From the NCBI GenBank assembly GCA_938014855.1, contig CALLQM010000093.1, positions 1 through 16,452 on the forward strand: a stretch of DNA of 16,452 nucleotides. Direction: 5' to 3'. Of this stretch, positions 4,885-12,427 are shown one piece after another. Each line of letters opens with the position of its first letter. Position 1 is the stretch's first letter. The notes under the pieces are model-generated. The model saw nothing but the letters and a program-made list of their open reading frames with translations. It was not told the origin of the DNA and ran no database searches. The position numbers and the translations under genes were made by a program. This DNA comes from an uncultured Clostridia bacterium (lineage in GTDB: Bacteria > Bacillota > Clostridia > Oscillospirales > Ruminococcaceae).

Positions 4885-7350
4885 TTATTCCCGATATTCT
4901 TCGATTTCATAAGCTTCAAAGACATCGCCTTGTTTAATATCATTGAATTTTACAAGACTCATGCCGCATTCAAATCCTTTTGCGACATCTTTGACGTCAT
5001 CTTTAAAGCGCTTGAGGCTGTCAAGTTTATCGTCTGCAATGATGATGCCGTCACGCACAATGCGGATTTCGGCATTGCGGGTAATTTTTCCATCCAAAAC
5101 ATAGCATCCGGCAACGACGCCCACTCCGGAGATCTTATAGACCTCACGCACTTCTGCACGACCAAGATCAACCTCACGCGTTTTCGGTGCGAGCATGCCT
5201 TTCATTGCGGTCTGCACATCGTTGATTGCATCATAGATGATTCGATATAGACGAACTTCTATGCCGTCGCGGTCTGCATTTTCTTTTGCAACCGGGTCAG
5301 GACGCACATTAAATCCGACGATGATCGCATTGGACGCATCGGCAAGCATAACGTCACTTTCCGAAACCGCGCCGACCGCTCCATGGATTACTTTGACTCG
5401 CACTTCATCATTGGAGAGCTTTTCAAGCGACTGTTTTACAGCCTCCACAGAGCCCTGAACGTCTGCTTTTACAATGACAGGCAGTTCTTTGATGTCACCT
5501 TGTGAAATATGGCTGAACAGATTGTCAAGCGTTACTTTTTCATAAGCACTGAACTGTTCCTGTTTATTTTCAAATTTACGTTTATCGACCAGTTCCTTCG
5601 CCAAGCGTTCATCCGCAACTGCATTGAAGATGTCTCCTGCTTCCGGAACACTGTCCAGCCCAGTAATTTCCACAGGCGTGGACGGTCCGGCTACGTCTAC
5701 TTTTTGACCTTTATCGTTCAGCATAACACGAACATGACCAACCGAAGTTCCGGCAATTACAATATCGCTGGAATGCAACGTACCGCTCTGCACCAAAATG
5801 GTGGCAATCGGTCCACGACCCTTGTCAAGCTTGGCTTCAATGACTGTACCTTTCGCCAGCTTATCGGGGTTTGCTTTCAGTTCACTGGTATCCGCAACCA
5901 ATTGGATCATTTCCAAGAGGTCATCGATGCCCTCTTTGGTTTTTGCCGAAACAGGAATACATGGGATATCGCCGCCCCATTCTTCCGGTACCAGCTCGTA
6001 TTCGGTCAGTTCCTGCATAACCTTATCTTTATTCGCATGCGGTTTATCCATCTTGTTAACCGCCACAATGATCGAAACCCCTGCGGCTTTCGCATGGTTA
6101 ATTGCCTCTACGGTCTGCGGCATGATGCCGTCATCCGCCGCTACAACAATGACCGCAATATCGGTCACTTGCGCGCCGCGCGCACGCATGGAAGTAAATG
6201 CAGCATGTCCCGGAGTGTCAAGGAATGTAACAGGGCGTTCATTTACAAGCACCTGATAAGCACCGATATGCTGTGTGATTCCGCCGGCTTCACCTTGGGT
6301 CACATTGCTTGCACGGATTGCATCCAAGATCGAAGTTTTACCATGGTCAACATGCCCCATGACAACTACGATCGGGGGACGTTCCGACAGGTCTTCTTCG
6401 TTATCGTGTTCCTCTTCAAACAGGCGGTCTTCAATCGTTACAACAACTTCTTTTTCGACTTTTGCACCGATTTCCATTGAAACCATGGATGCAGTATCAA
6501 AGTCGATGACTTCATTGACCGTAGCCATAACGCCCAGCTTCATCAAACGCTTGATAATCTCGGAGGATGTAACGTGCAGACGCGCCGCCAAATCACCCAC
6601 AGAAATTTCTTCCGGCAAAGTGATTTGCAGATTTTTACGGCGCTGACGTTCCAGCTCCAATCTGCGCATTTTGGCTTCCTCTTTCTCTTTACGAGACATA
6701 ATCGGCTTACCGCCGCGGCGGCGTGCGCTTCTCTGATTCAGCTTTTGTTTTTTCGCTACGACGTCTTTATTGCCGAGTTTCTTTTGGGCAAGTTTATCGT
6801 ATTTTTCATTGTATTTTTCCATTTCTACTTGTGTAGATCCGGCGCGCATATCCACCATTTTTACGGAATGAACAGGACGCGGCTTGGTGCCCTGCTGTGC
6901 CGCCTGCTGAGGATTCTGCTGAGGATTTTGTTGTGCGCGATTTTGTTGGGGACGATTCTGTTGAGGGCGATTCTGCTGGGGACGGTTTTGCTGTGAATTA
7001 TTTTGCGGAGCGCGATTATTATTATTTGAACGGTTCTGTTGAGGGCGATTCTGCTGGGTAGAATGCTGACCCTTTTTCTGCTCGTTTTGCTGAGCAGGAC
7101 GGGATTGCTCTTTAGCGGAAGCTTTTGCTGCCTCTTTTTTCGCTTTACCGGAAGCAAAATACTCATCAAAATTCTTGACCTGAGTCTCATTGGTGTAGTG
7201 GTTCAGAATCACACTCACCTCCTCTTCGTTCAAAGCGGTCATACTCTTGCGCTCACCTTCATAATTTTTAGAAAGTAAATCCACAACTTCTTTGGTTGGT
7301 ACATTCAGATCTTTTGCTACCTCATGCACCCTATATTTTTCAATCATCAT
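4885..7350 (-). CDS. infB: Translation initiation factor IF-2
   Basis: IF-2 is the GTPase that brings initiator fMet-tRNA to the 30S subunit and promotes subunit joining. The 821-residue product has an N-terminal IF2N-type domain (residues 1-55), a long low-complexity Gln/Asn/Arg/Pro-rich linker (about 85-152) with tandem PQQNR units, a basic helical region (about 180-240), a second IF2N domain (about 243-300), and the G domain with GHVDHGKTS at 332-340, DTPGH at 378-382, NKMD at 432-435 and SAK at 468-470, followed by domains II-IV ending in EAYEIEEYRE. Two adjacent ATG codons (7350-7348 and 7347-7345) are possible starts; a GGAGGAA site lies 11 and 14 nt upstream and an AGGA lies closer. 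All GTPase residues are intact. Confidence 0.98.
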   Translation of the reverse strand: MMIEKYRVHEVAKDLNVPTKEVVDLLSKNYEGERKSMTALNEEEVSVILNHYTNETQVKNFDEYFASGKAKKEAAKASAKEQSRPAQQNEQKKGQHSTQQNRPQQNRSNNNNRAPQNNSQQNRPQQNRPQQNRPQQNRAQQNPQQNPQQAAQQGTKPRPVHSVKMVDMRAGSTQVEMEKYNEKYDKLAQKKLGNKDVVAKKQKLNQRSARRRGGKPIMSRKEKEEAKMRRLELERQRRKNLQITLPEEISVGDLAARLHVTSSEIIKRLMKLGVMATVNEVIDFDTASMVSMEIGAKVEKEVVVTIEDRLFEEEHDNEEDLSERPPIVVVMGHVDHGKTSILDAIRASNVTQGEAGGITQHIGAYQVLVNERPVTFLDTPGHAAFTSMRARGAQVTDIAVIVVAADDGIMPQTVEAINHAKAAGVSIIVAVNKMDKPHANKDKVMQELTEYELVPEEWGGDIPCIPVSAKTKEGIDDLLEMIQLVADTSELKANPDKLAKGTVIEAKLDKGRGPIATILVQSGTLHSSDIVIAGTSVGHVRVMLNDKGQKVDVAGPSTPVEITGLDSVPEAGDIFNAVADERLAKELVDKRKFENKQEQFSAYEKVTLDNLFSHISQGDIKELPVIVKADVQGSVEAVKQSLEKLSNDEVRVKVIHGAVGAVSESDVMLADASNAIIVGFNVRPDPVAKENADRDGIEVRLYRIIYDAINDVQTAMKGMLAPKTREVDLGRAEVREVYKISGVGVVAGCYVLDGKITRNAEIRIVRDGIIIADDKLDSLKRFKDDVKDVAKGFECGMSLVKFNDIKQGDVFEAYEIEEYRE
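6895..7060 (-). repeat. Tandem PQQNR-type coding repeats in the IF-2 linker
   Basis: The DNA behind residues about 98-150 of IF-2 contains repeated 15-bp units encoding PQQNR (at least five copies, with QNRAQQNPQQNP variants), and an NNNN stretch. These are in-frame coding repeats in a linker known to vary greatly in length among IF-2 proteins. They could expand or contract by slippage without affecting the G domain. Confidence 0.8.
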
Positions 7351-7383
7351 ATTCCTAAATTCCTCCTCTTGTCCGTTTGTCTG

Positions 7384-7423
7384 CAGCTATTGCGCAGAAC
7401 AACCACAGACTGCGCCGCGGCTG
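7384..7423 (-). other. Possible stem-loop in the ylxQ-infB gap
   Basis: In the 95-nt gap before infB, GCGCAG (7415-7410) pairs with CTGCGC (7397-7392) around a 12-nt loop, and an outer CAGC/GCTG (7423-7420 with 7387-7384) can extend it across an internal loop. It is modest and no T tract follows, so a terminator is unlikely. A role in infB expression is speculative. Confidence 0.3.
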
Positions 7424-7445
7424 TATTCTATCATCACTGCGGATA

Positions 7446-7751
7446 CTAACCCGCGGGCGGGACAAGCCCCCCAATCATTTCAGCGAATCCCTTGTCGCAA
7501 ACGGCAAGGATGCCATATTTTTTGCCAGTAACCACAGAAAGATTTTCCATTGTATAAGGAACAGATTTAATCGGCAGACTGCTTTTGGTACAAATAAACT
7601 CTATCTGACGCTTAGATCGATCTGCAATATCCGACGCTGTAAGCACCAGATTTGCTTTTCCCTTCTCAATCTGTTCCTTTACCACATCTGTACCCATTTT
7701 TAGTTTGCCCGCTTTTCGGCATAAGGAAATCGCATTGATTAGTTTATCCAT
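7446..7751 (-). CDS. ylxQ: L7Ae/L30e-family RNA-binding protein YlxQ
   Basis: YlxQ is a small protein of the L7Ae/L30e/S12e/Gadd45 fold, a family that recognises kink-turn RNA; its cellular target is not well established. The 101-residue product begins MDKLINAISLCRKAGKLKMG and contains KGKANLVLTASDIADRSKR, the typical L7Ae helix-turn region, and ends with KKYGILAVCDKGFAEMIGGL. Its ATG overlaps the end of ylxR by 8 nt (ATGGATAA), so the two are probably translationally coupled. It occupies the standard position between ylxR and infB, which strongly supports the assignment. Confidence 0.92.
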   Translation of the reverse strand: MDKLINAISLCRKAGKLKMGTDVVKEQIEKGKANLVLTASDIADRSKRQIEFICTKSSLPIKSVPYTMENLSVVTGKKYGILAVCDKGFAEMIGGLVPPAG

Positions 7752-8019
7752 TTTCCGAATCCCTCATTTCCGCTTCCAGACGGTCGTATACTTCGTCCGG
7801 AATTTTGCAGGCGAGTGCACGCTCGAATCGGCGCGCTTTCCGCGCCTTTTTCAGGCACTCCAAACTGGGACAGACGTAAGCTCCTCTTCCGGATTTTTTT
7901 CCGGTCAGATCAAGCAAAATATCACCTTCCGGTGTGCGCACAACACGCACCAGCTCCTTTTTCAGTTTATGCTCGGAGCATCCGGAGCACATACGCACCG
8001 GTAACTTTTTTTGAGCCAT
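7744..8019 (-). CDS. ylxR: YlxR family (DUF448) RNA-binding protein
   Basis: YlxR proteins are small basic proteins of the nusA operon; the fold suggests RNA binding, and members have been proposed to bind nucleic acid or the RNase P machinery, but a settled general function is lacking. The 91-residue product has the family features MCSGC near residue 10-14, LVRVVRTPEGDILLDLTGKKSGRGAYVCPSLEC with the diagnostic GRGAYVC motif, and a run of basic residues KKARKARRFERAL. The ATG at 8017-8019 is preceded by an ideal AAGGAGGT site. It lies 23 nt after nusA and overlaps ylxQ. Confidence 0.95.
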   Translation of the reverse strand: MAQKKLPVRMCSGCSEHKLKKELVRVVRTPEGDILLDLTGKKSGRGAYVCPSLECLKKARKARRFERALACKIPDEVYDRLEAEMRDSENG

Positions 8020-8042
8020 GGAAAACCTCCTTAGGTGGGTTC

Positions 8043-9134
8043 TTATTCTTCGCCGTAAAAGCCGGATTCAGGCTTAATATCAATCTTCCATCCGGTCAGC
8101 TTAGCGGCAAGACGAGCATTTTGCCCTTTGTTGCCTATTGCAAGGGAAAGCTGATGATCCGGAACCGTCACACGGCAGCTTTTTTCTTTCTCCGGATCCG
8201 CTTCCACTTTTAATACAGTTGCGGGAGAAAGTGCGGCCGCAATAAATTCATCCGGATCGTTGGAATACTTGACCACATCGATCTTTTCGCCGCCCAATTC
8301 GTCCACAATTACGGATACACGCTGACCTTTCGGTCCAATGCAGGCTCCAACAGGATCCACATTTTCGTCATTGCTCCAAACGGCGATCTTCGTTCGGGAA
8401 CCAGCTTCACGCGAAATGGATTTGATCTCAATTGTACCATCAAAAATTTCCGGCACTTCCATCTCAAACAAGCGTTTGACCAATCCGGGATGGGTGCGGG
8501 ATATCATAATACGCGGACCTTTTTCTCCATTGACCACATCGACAACATACACTTTAATACGTGCATTATCCTGAAGTACTTCACCGGGCACTTGCTCACT
8601 TTTCGGCAGAATTGCTTCCGATTTTCCAATTTCCAGCGTAACATTTCCCTTTCTGGGATCTGTTTTAATGACCGTAGCCGATACAATATCATGCTGACGG
8701 CTGGAATATTCCGCAAAAAGCTGACCGCGTTCCACCTCACGAATCCCCTGACGGATGACGTGTTTGGCGGTCTGTGCAGCGATGCGTCCAAATTGTTTTG
8801 TATCCAGCGGCACCTCGACCATATCTCCAAGTGTAGCGGAGCTGTCGTATTTTTTTGCTTCTTCCGGCAGAATCTCCTGTGCAGGATCAAAAATCTCTTC
8901 CACCACTTCTTTGCGCATTGCGACATAAAAATGTCTGGTTGCAGGGTCGATTTCTACCAAGCTGTCATCTGAAGCGCCCATATCGCGGCGGATCGCATTG
9001 CCGATTGCCGTAGCGATTTTTTCCGCCAGCAATGCAGCTGAAATCCCTTTTTCTTTTTCCAAAAGCGATAGCGCTTCAAAAAACTCATTGTTGTCTTTTT
9101 CCTTTGAAGAGGTGCCTTTTCTCCTGGTAGCCAT
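8043..9134 (-). CDS. nusA: Transcription termination/antitermination factor NusA
   Basis: NusA binds RNA polymerase and nascent RNA and controls pausing, termination and rRNA antitermination. The 363-residue product has the Gram-positive architecture without the C-terminal acidic repeats of E. coli: an N-terminal RNAP-binding domain (about 16-130), an S1 domain (about 136-200), and two KH domains with IGPKG at 266-270 and IGNKGQNARLAAKLTGW at 333-349. The first 15 residues (MATRRKGTSSKEKDN) form a polar extension before the usual MNxEFFEAL-like start, mildly unusual; the ATG used has a GGAGGA site upstream, so the extension seems real. It lies between rimP and ylxR as expected. Confidence 0.97.
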   Translation of the reverse strand: MATRRKGTSSKEKDNNEFFEALSLLEKEKGISAALLAEKIATAIGNAIRRDMGASDDSLVEIDPATRHFYVAMRKEVVEEIFDPAQEILPEEAKKYDSSATLGDMVEVPLDTKQFGRIAAQTAKHVIRQGIREVERGQLFAEYSSRQHDIVSATVIKTDPRKGNVTLEIGKSEAILPKSEQVPGEVLQDNARIKVYVVDVVNGEKGPRIMISRTHPGLVKRLFEMEVPEIFDGTIEIKSISREAGSRTKIAVWSNDENVDPVGACIGPKGQRVSVIVDELGGEKIDVVKYSNDPDEFIAAALSPATVLKVEADPEKEKSCRVTVPDHQLSLAIGNKGQNARLAAKLTGWKIDIKPESGFYGEE

Positions 9135-9176
9135 TTTTCGGATTCCTCCAGTTATTCTATAATAATAAAGCTGCGG

Positions 9177-9665
9177 TTAAAAATCCACAGATAGTCGAAT
9201 ATATGCTGCTTCGTCAAGAGTAACCTCCATTTGGGATTCTTCATCCAATTGGAGGACTGCGATCCGTGTTTCGGGGTCAAATCCGGCAAGCTGTCCGCAA
9301 AAATCGCGCTGTCCGTCGACAGGCCGAATCAGCCGGACTAATACATTACTTCCCATATATTTATCAAAATGCCAGTCTTTGGTCAGTTTGCGTTCGATTC
9401 CGGGAGAGCCAACCTCAAGGCAGTAACTTTGATTAATTGGGTCCGCCTCATCCAAAAGCGTGCTCATCGTACGAGAAAACGTTTCGCATTCCTCGATCGT
9501 CACGCCGCCATCGGCGTCCTTATCAATAAAATAGCGCAGATACCAACCCGCACCTTCTTTTTCAAAAACAGTATCCCAAATGTAAACGCCCAATTCCTGT
9601 GCAACAGGAGCTGCAAGCTCTTCACAAACAGCGGCGGTATTCTTCCTGCCTTTTGGCTGGGTCAA
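9177..9665 (-). CDS. rimP: Ribosome maturation factor RimP
   Basis: RimP assists maturation of the 30S subunit and is the usual first gene of this operon. The product shows ELAAPVAQELGVYIWDTVFEKEGAGWYLRYFIDKD, GVTIEECETFSRTMSTLLDEADPI, YCLEVGSPGIERKLTKDWHFDKYMG and a C-terminal Sm-like domain. I place the start at the TTG at 9665-9663 (162 residues) because GGAGGG sits 6 nt upstream of it. An ATG at 9683-9681 would add six residues but is directly preceded by a 12-bp hairpin rather than a ribosome binding site. The choice between the two starts does not affect the domain content. Confidence 0.93.
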   Translation of the reverse strand: MTQPKGRKNTAAVCEELAAPVAQELGVYIWDTVFEKEGAGWYLRYFIDKDADGGVTIEECETFSRTMSTLLDEADPINQSYCLEVGSPGIERKLTKDWHFDKYMGSNVLVRLIRPVDGQRDFCGQLAGFDPETRIAVLQLDEESQMEVTLDEAAYIRLSVDF

Positions 9666-9688
9666 GAAAATCCCTCCATACATAAACG

Positions 9689-9714
9689 AAAGAGTGAGGT
9701 CAACCTCACTCTTT
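9689..9714 (-). promoter_or_regulatory. Perfect 12-bp leader hairpin upstream of rimP
   Basis: AAAGAGTGAGGT and its exact complement (9714-9703 and 9700-9689) are separated by 2 nt, and AAACG/CGTTT can extend the stem across a bulge. It lies in the short leader between the mapped promoter and the rimP start, ending about 11 nt before the GGAGGG site. No T tract follows in either direction, so it is more likely a transcript-stabilising or regulatory hairpin, or a protein-binding dyad, than a terminator. Confidence 0.65.
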
Positions 9715-9742
9715 CACCTTCGTTTCTATTCTTACCTTACTA

Positions 9743-9771
9743 ATTTTATCATAGTCTTTTGTAAAATGCAA
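9743..9771 (-). promoter_or_regulatory. Sigma-A promoter of the rimP-nusA-infB operon
   Basis: On the minus strand TTGCAT (9771-9766) and TAAAAT (9748-9743) are spaced by 17 nt, with start expected near 9736, about 70 nt before the rimP TTG. The spacing and sequence closely resemble the promoter in front of the XRE-cupin gene. It lies downstream of the acyl-CoA synthetase gene, marking the beginning of the superoperon. Confidence 0.75.
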
Positions 9772-9829
9772 GCGAATTATACGCGTTTTAAGGGGTGGCT
9801 GACGTGAATTTTCGATCTTTGGGATTGTT

Positions 9830-9859
9830 GTTTCCATATTCTAACATCTATATGGAAAC
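9830..9859 (-). terminator. Hairpin after the acyl-CoA synthetase gene, possible 3' end
   Basis: A perfect 10-bp stem (GTTTCCATAT with its complement, 9859-9850 and 9839-9830) with a 10-nt loop starts about 10 nt after the acyl-CoA synthetase stop. It is A/T-rich and no T tract follows on the minus strand, so it is a weak terminator at best; it may mark a processed 3' end. Confidence 0.4.
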
Positions 9860-9869
9860 TCAGTATATT

Positions 9870-11543
9870 TTATACCTTTTTTGAATGATCATCCATTCGA
9901 ATCTGTTTGCGTTTGATCTTTCCACTGATTGTCTTGGGAAGTTCGTCCACAAACTCTACAATACGCGGATACTTATAAGGAGCCGTTTCCTTTTTCACAT
10001 GGTTCTGCAGTTCTTTTTTTAGAGCATCCGATGCCGAATATCCTTTTGCCAGCACCACCGTTGCTTTGACCACTTGTCCGCGAATCGGGTCGGGCGCCGC
10101 CGTAACGGCACACTCAAGCACAGACGGATGCGTCATCAGCGCTGATTCCACTTCGAACGGTCCAATCCGGTAGCCGGAACACTTAATGACATCGTCATTG
10201 CGTCCCACAAACCAAATATAACCATCACTGTCTCTCCATGCAGTATCCCCAGTTGAATACATATTATCAAAAAATGCGGCTTCATTGGCAGTTTTGTCGT
10301 GATAATATTCTACCAGCAGTCCTGCCGGACGCAGTTTGTCGAGATTTTTTACCACAACTGTCCCAACAATTCCGTCTTCACAGCTGTTGCCGTTTTCATC
10401 CACGATATCCAAATCATAAAGCGGCGAAAATTTTCCGGTGGAACCCGGCTTGATTGGAAACCAAGGGAAATTGGCAATGATAACAGTGGTTTCCGACTGC
10501 CCGAACCCTTCGGTCAATTCCAGCCCGGTTGCGGCTTTAAATTTATGAAACACTTCCGGATTCAGCGGTTCGCCCGCTATCGTGCATTTTTTTAAACAAG
10601 ACAAATCGTATTTCGATAAATCTTCTTTAATAAGGAAACGGTAAACCGTAGGCGGTGCACAAAACGTTGTCGGACGCAGATGCTCAATTGCGTTCAGCAT
10701 ATGGTGCGGATCAAATTTTCCGTCAACATCGTATGCCACGATGACAGCCCCGCAAATCCACTGACCGTAAATCTTGCCCCATCCGAACTTTGCCCAGCCC
10801 GAATCCGCAGAAACAAAATGCAGGCCGCCGTCCTTTACCTGGTGCCAATAGTTTGCTGTGGTAATGTGTCCCAGCGGATAGCAGTAATTATGTACGATCA
10901 GCTTGGGCATTCCGGTCGTGCCGGATGTAAAGTATCCGAGCATCAAGTCATTGTTGGTTGTTGCCTGTGTTCCCTGCGGACGCGGGAACGTTTTGGGAAA
11001 TGCGGTCACTTCTTTGCGGAAGTCCCGGCAGTCTTTCGGAACATCACTGCCTACTACCAACACATGTTCCAGTCCGTTGCAGTTCGGACGCACCTGTTCA
11101 ATATTTGCCAGCAGTTCCGCATCATCCACGCAGGTGATTGCTTTTACATTCGCCTTATTGCAGCGATACTCGATATCATGCGGCATCAGCTGAAACGTTG
11201 CCGGAATGACGATTGCGCCAATACGGTGTAAAGCGATCATGCATACCCACGCTTCAATCCTCTGACGCAGAATCAGCAGTACAAAATCACCCTTTTGGAT
11301 GCCCAATGACCGATAATAATTTGCGGCCTGCATTGAGCGTTCCATTAGCTCAAAAAACGTCAGGCGCTGTTCGACATCCGAATGATCGACATGCACCAAC
11401 GCAGGTTTTTTGGGGTCCTGTTTTGCCCACTCGTCAATTACATCATAGGCAAAATTAAAATTATCTGGAATGTTCAGTTTATAGTTTGCTTTAAAATCTT
11501 CATAAGAATCAAATTGCTCACGCGGCAAAAATTTTTCTAACAT
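9870..11543 (-). CDS. AMP-forming acyl-CoA synthetase (acetyl-/medium-chain acyl-CoA synthetase-like)
   Basis: A member of the adenylate-forming (ANL) superfamily that activates a carboxylic acid with ATP to an acyl-AMP and then an acyl-CoA. Seen in the 557-residue product: P-loop-like TSGTTGMPK at 206-214, GFGQSE at 346-351, YSTGDTAWRDSDGYIWFVGRNDD at 429-451 (with STGD), the hinge region VIKCSGYRIGPFEVE, and PKTISGKIKRKQIR at 536-549 whose Lys542 is the expected adenylation lysine. The segment SADSGWAKFGWGKIYG resembles medium-chain/ACSM-type and acetyl-CoA synthetase relatives, but the substrate cannot be fixed from sequence. The ATG at 11543-11541 has only a weak site (GAACGGGTG). It lies 27 nt after the XRE-cupin regulator, suggesting an operon and ligand-linked control. 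Confidence 0.9.
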   Translation of the reverse strand: MLEKFLPREQFDSYEDFKANYKLNIPDNFNFAYDVIDEWAKQDPKKPALVHVDHSDVEQRLTFFELMERSMQAANYYRSLGIQKGDFVLLILRQRIEAWVCMIALHRIGAIVIPATFQLMPHDIEYRCNKANVKAITCVDDAELLANIEQVRPNCNGLEHVLVVGSDVPKDCRDFRKEVTAFPKTFPRPQGTQATTNNDLMLGYFTSGTTGMPKLIVHNYCYPLGHITTANYWHQVKDGGLHFVSADSGWAKFGWGKIYGQWICGAVIVAYDVDGKFDPHHMLNAIEHLRPTTFCAPPTVYRFLIKEDLSKYDLSCLKKCTIAGEPLNPEVFHKFKAATGLELTEGFGQSETTVIIANFPWFPIKPGSTGKFSPLYDLDIVDENGNSCEDGIVGTVVVKNLDKLRPAGLLVEYYHDKTANEAAFFDNMYSTGDTAWRDSDGYIWFVGRNDDVIKCSGYRIGPFEVESALMTHPSVLECAVTAAPDPIRGQVVKATVVLAKGYSASDALKKELQNHVKKETAPYKYPRIVEFVDELPKTISGKIKRKQIRMDDHSKKV

Positions 11544-11570
11544 GCTGTCACACCCGTTCTTTCTTGCAAA

Positions 11571-12143
11571 TTATCCGTTTGTACGTACTTTTTTCTCATC
11601 ATTGATAATGGTGAGAAATCGTACCGGTCCGCCTACGGCACGCTGACCGTGCGGAGTCATCGGATTAAAGAACGCGCTGTCACCGGCCTGCAAAAGAAAC
11701 TCCTTGCCGCCAATCACCAGCTGTACAGTGCCTTTTAGAACATAGTTAAATTCCTGCCCGCTGTGGGTAACCAATTCCGGCCCTTTTTCCATCGGTTCCA
11801 AGTCGACGATCATCGGATCAAATGAGCGCCCGATATAATTAAACGCAAGAGATGAAAATTTGTAACCTTTATAACGTTCCACGGAAACGCCTTTGCCCTG
11901 ACGAACAATGGTGTAGTCGCTCATACGCGGGCCTTCTCCGGTGAGGAGCACAGTCGGGTCGACATTCAGCGCCGCCGCTACTCCATAAATGACCCCTACT
12001 GGAATATCCATCTGTGCATTTTCGTACTGTTCATACGTTTCTACCGATATGTTCACCTGTTTTGCGAGGTCTTTCGCCTCAACTTCTAGGATGGTACGAA
12101 GCTCTTTAATGCGTTCGGCAATCTGTTTGATCTGTTCGTTCAT
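11571..12143 (-). CDS. XRE-family transcriptional regulator with C-terminal cupin domain
   Basis: The 190-residue product combines an N-terminal helix-turn-helix of the XRE/Cro type (about residues 5-68: IAERIKELRTILEVEAKDLAKQVNISVETYEQYENA) with a C-terminal cupin (about 105-182). Cupin motif 1 reads H127-SGQE-FNYVLKG and motif 2 GDSAFFNPMTPHG, so only some of the usual metal-binding histidines are present. Such regulators sense small molecules through the cupin. I chose the ATG at 12143-12141 because AAAGGAGGAG lies just upstream; an earlier in-frame ATG at 12221 overlaps the promoter and has no site. It precedes the acyl-CoA synthetase in the same direction and probably controls it and itself. 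The ligand is unknown. Confidence 0.9.
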   Translation of the reverse strand: MNEQIKQIAERIKELRTILEVEAKDLAKQVNISVETYEQYENAQMDIPVGVIYGVAAALNVDPTVLLTGEGPRMSDYTIVRQGKGVSVERYKGYKFSSLAFNYIGRSFDPMIVDLEPMEKGPELVTHSGQEFNYVLKGTVQLVIGGKEFLLQAGDSAFFNPMTPHGQRAVGGPVRFLTIINDEKKVRTNG

Positions 12144-12168
12144 ATTGCTCCTCCTTTTTCCAATCGTT

Positions 12169-12185
12169 AATGCCCAAATGGCATT
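12169..12185. promoter_or_regulatory. Probable operator dyad for the XRE-cupin regulator
   Basis: A perfect 6-bp inverted repeat, AATGCC and GGCATT separated by 5 nt, lies immediately downstream of the -10 box, at or just after the expected start of the XRE-cupin transcript. That is a classical position for autorepression by an XRE dimer. Which protein binds it is inference. Confidence 0.45.
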
Positions 12186-12192
12186 GTATTCC

Positions 12193-12221
12193 ATTTTATA
12201 ATTTAACTGGCTAAATTGCAA
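12193..12221 (-). promoter_or_regulatory. Sigma-A promoter for the XRE-cupin / acyl-CoA synthetase unit
   Basis: On the minus strand TTGCAA (12221-12216) and TAAAAT (12198-12193) are spaced by 17 nt, with an A/T-rich context. Start is expected near 12186, within the dyad at 12169-12185, about 43 nt before the chosen ATG. Confidence 0.75.
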
Positions 12222-12333
12222 GTGTTTTTTCTATATCACCAAAAATTTAAAACATAAGTCAGTAGTATTATTAATTGTTATAGTTACCAACATTCTTTTG
12301 GATTGTGAATCAGAATTTTTACGGTTTCCCCTC

Positions 12334-12362
12334 TTGAAGTAACGCAGATTTTAAGGTAAACT
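12334..12362 (+). promoter_or_regulatory. Weak candidate promoter for xpt
   Basis: TTGAAG (12334-12339) and TAAACT (12357-12362) are spaced by 17 nt, each matching four of six consensus bases. Start would be near 12369, just ahead of the leader terminator. The same bases can form a nested stem (CTTGAA 12333-12338 with TTTAAG 12350-12355), so this may instead be part of a transcribed structured leader from a promoter further upstream. Confidence 0.35.
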
Positions 12363-12385
12363 GAAAGGCATAGAAACAGTTTCTG

Positions 12386-12427
12386 TGTCGAACGCTTTCA
12401 CATAAGGGTTCGACATTTGGTTTTTTT
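12386..12427 (+). terminator. Intrinsic terminator in the xpt leader (attenuator candidate)
   Basis: TGTCGAAC (12386-12393) pairs with GTTCGACA (12408-12415); the stem can continue with CTT/AAG inside after one mismatch. It is followed by TTTGG and a run of seven T (12421-12427). Being about 60 nt before the xpt start and on the coding strand, it is best explained as a leader attenuator. The bases just upstream (AGAAACAGTTTCTGT, 12372-12386) can form small alternative hairpins that abut or invade the stem. Confidence 0.7.

Noticed and set aside
5509..6480. A 323-codon open frame on the plus strand opposite infB
   Set aside because: It is antisense to the conserved G-domain region of IF-2, has no ribosome binding site or recognisable domain, and its composition follows from the codons of infB.
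6895..7060. Short direct repeats resembling a repeat array
   Set aside because: They are in-frame codon repeats within infB without spacers of CRISPR size.
12144..12221. A longer start for the XRE-cupin gene at 12221
   Set aside because: The upstream ATG overlaps the -35 box of its own promoter and has no ribosome binding site, while the ATG at 12143 has an excellent one.
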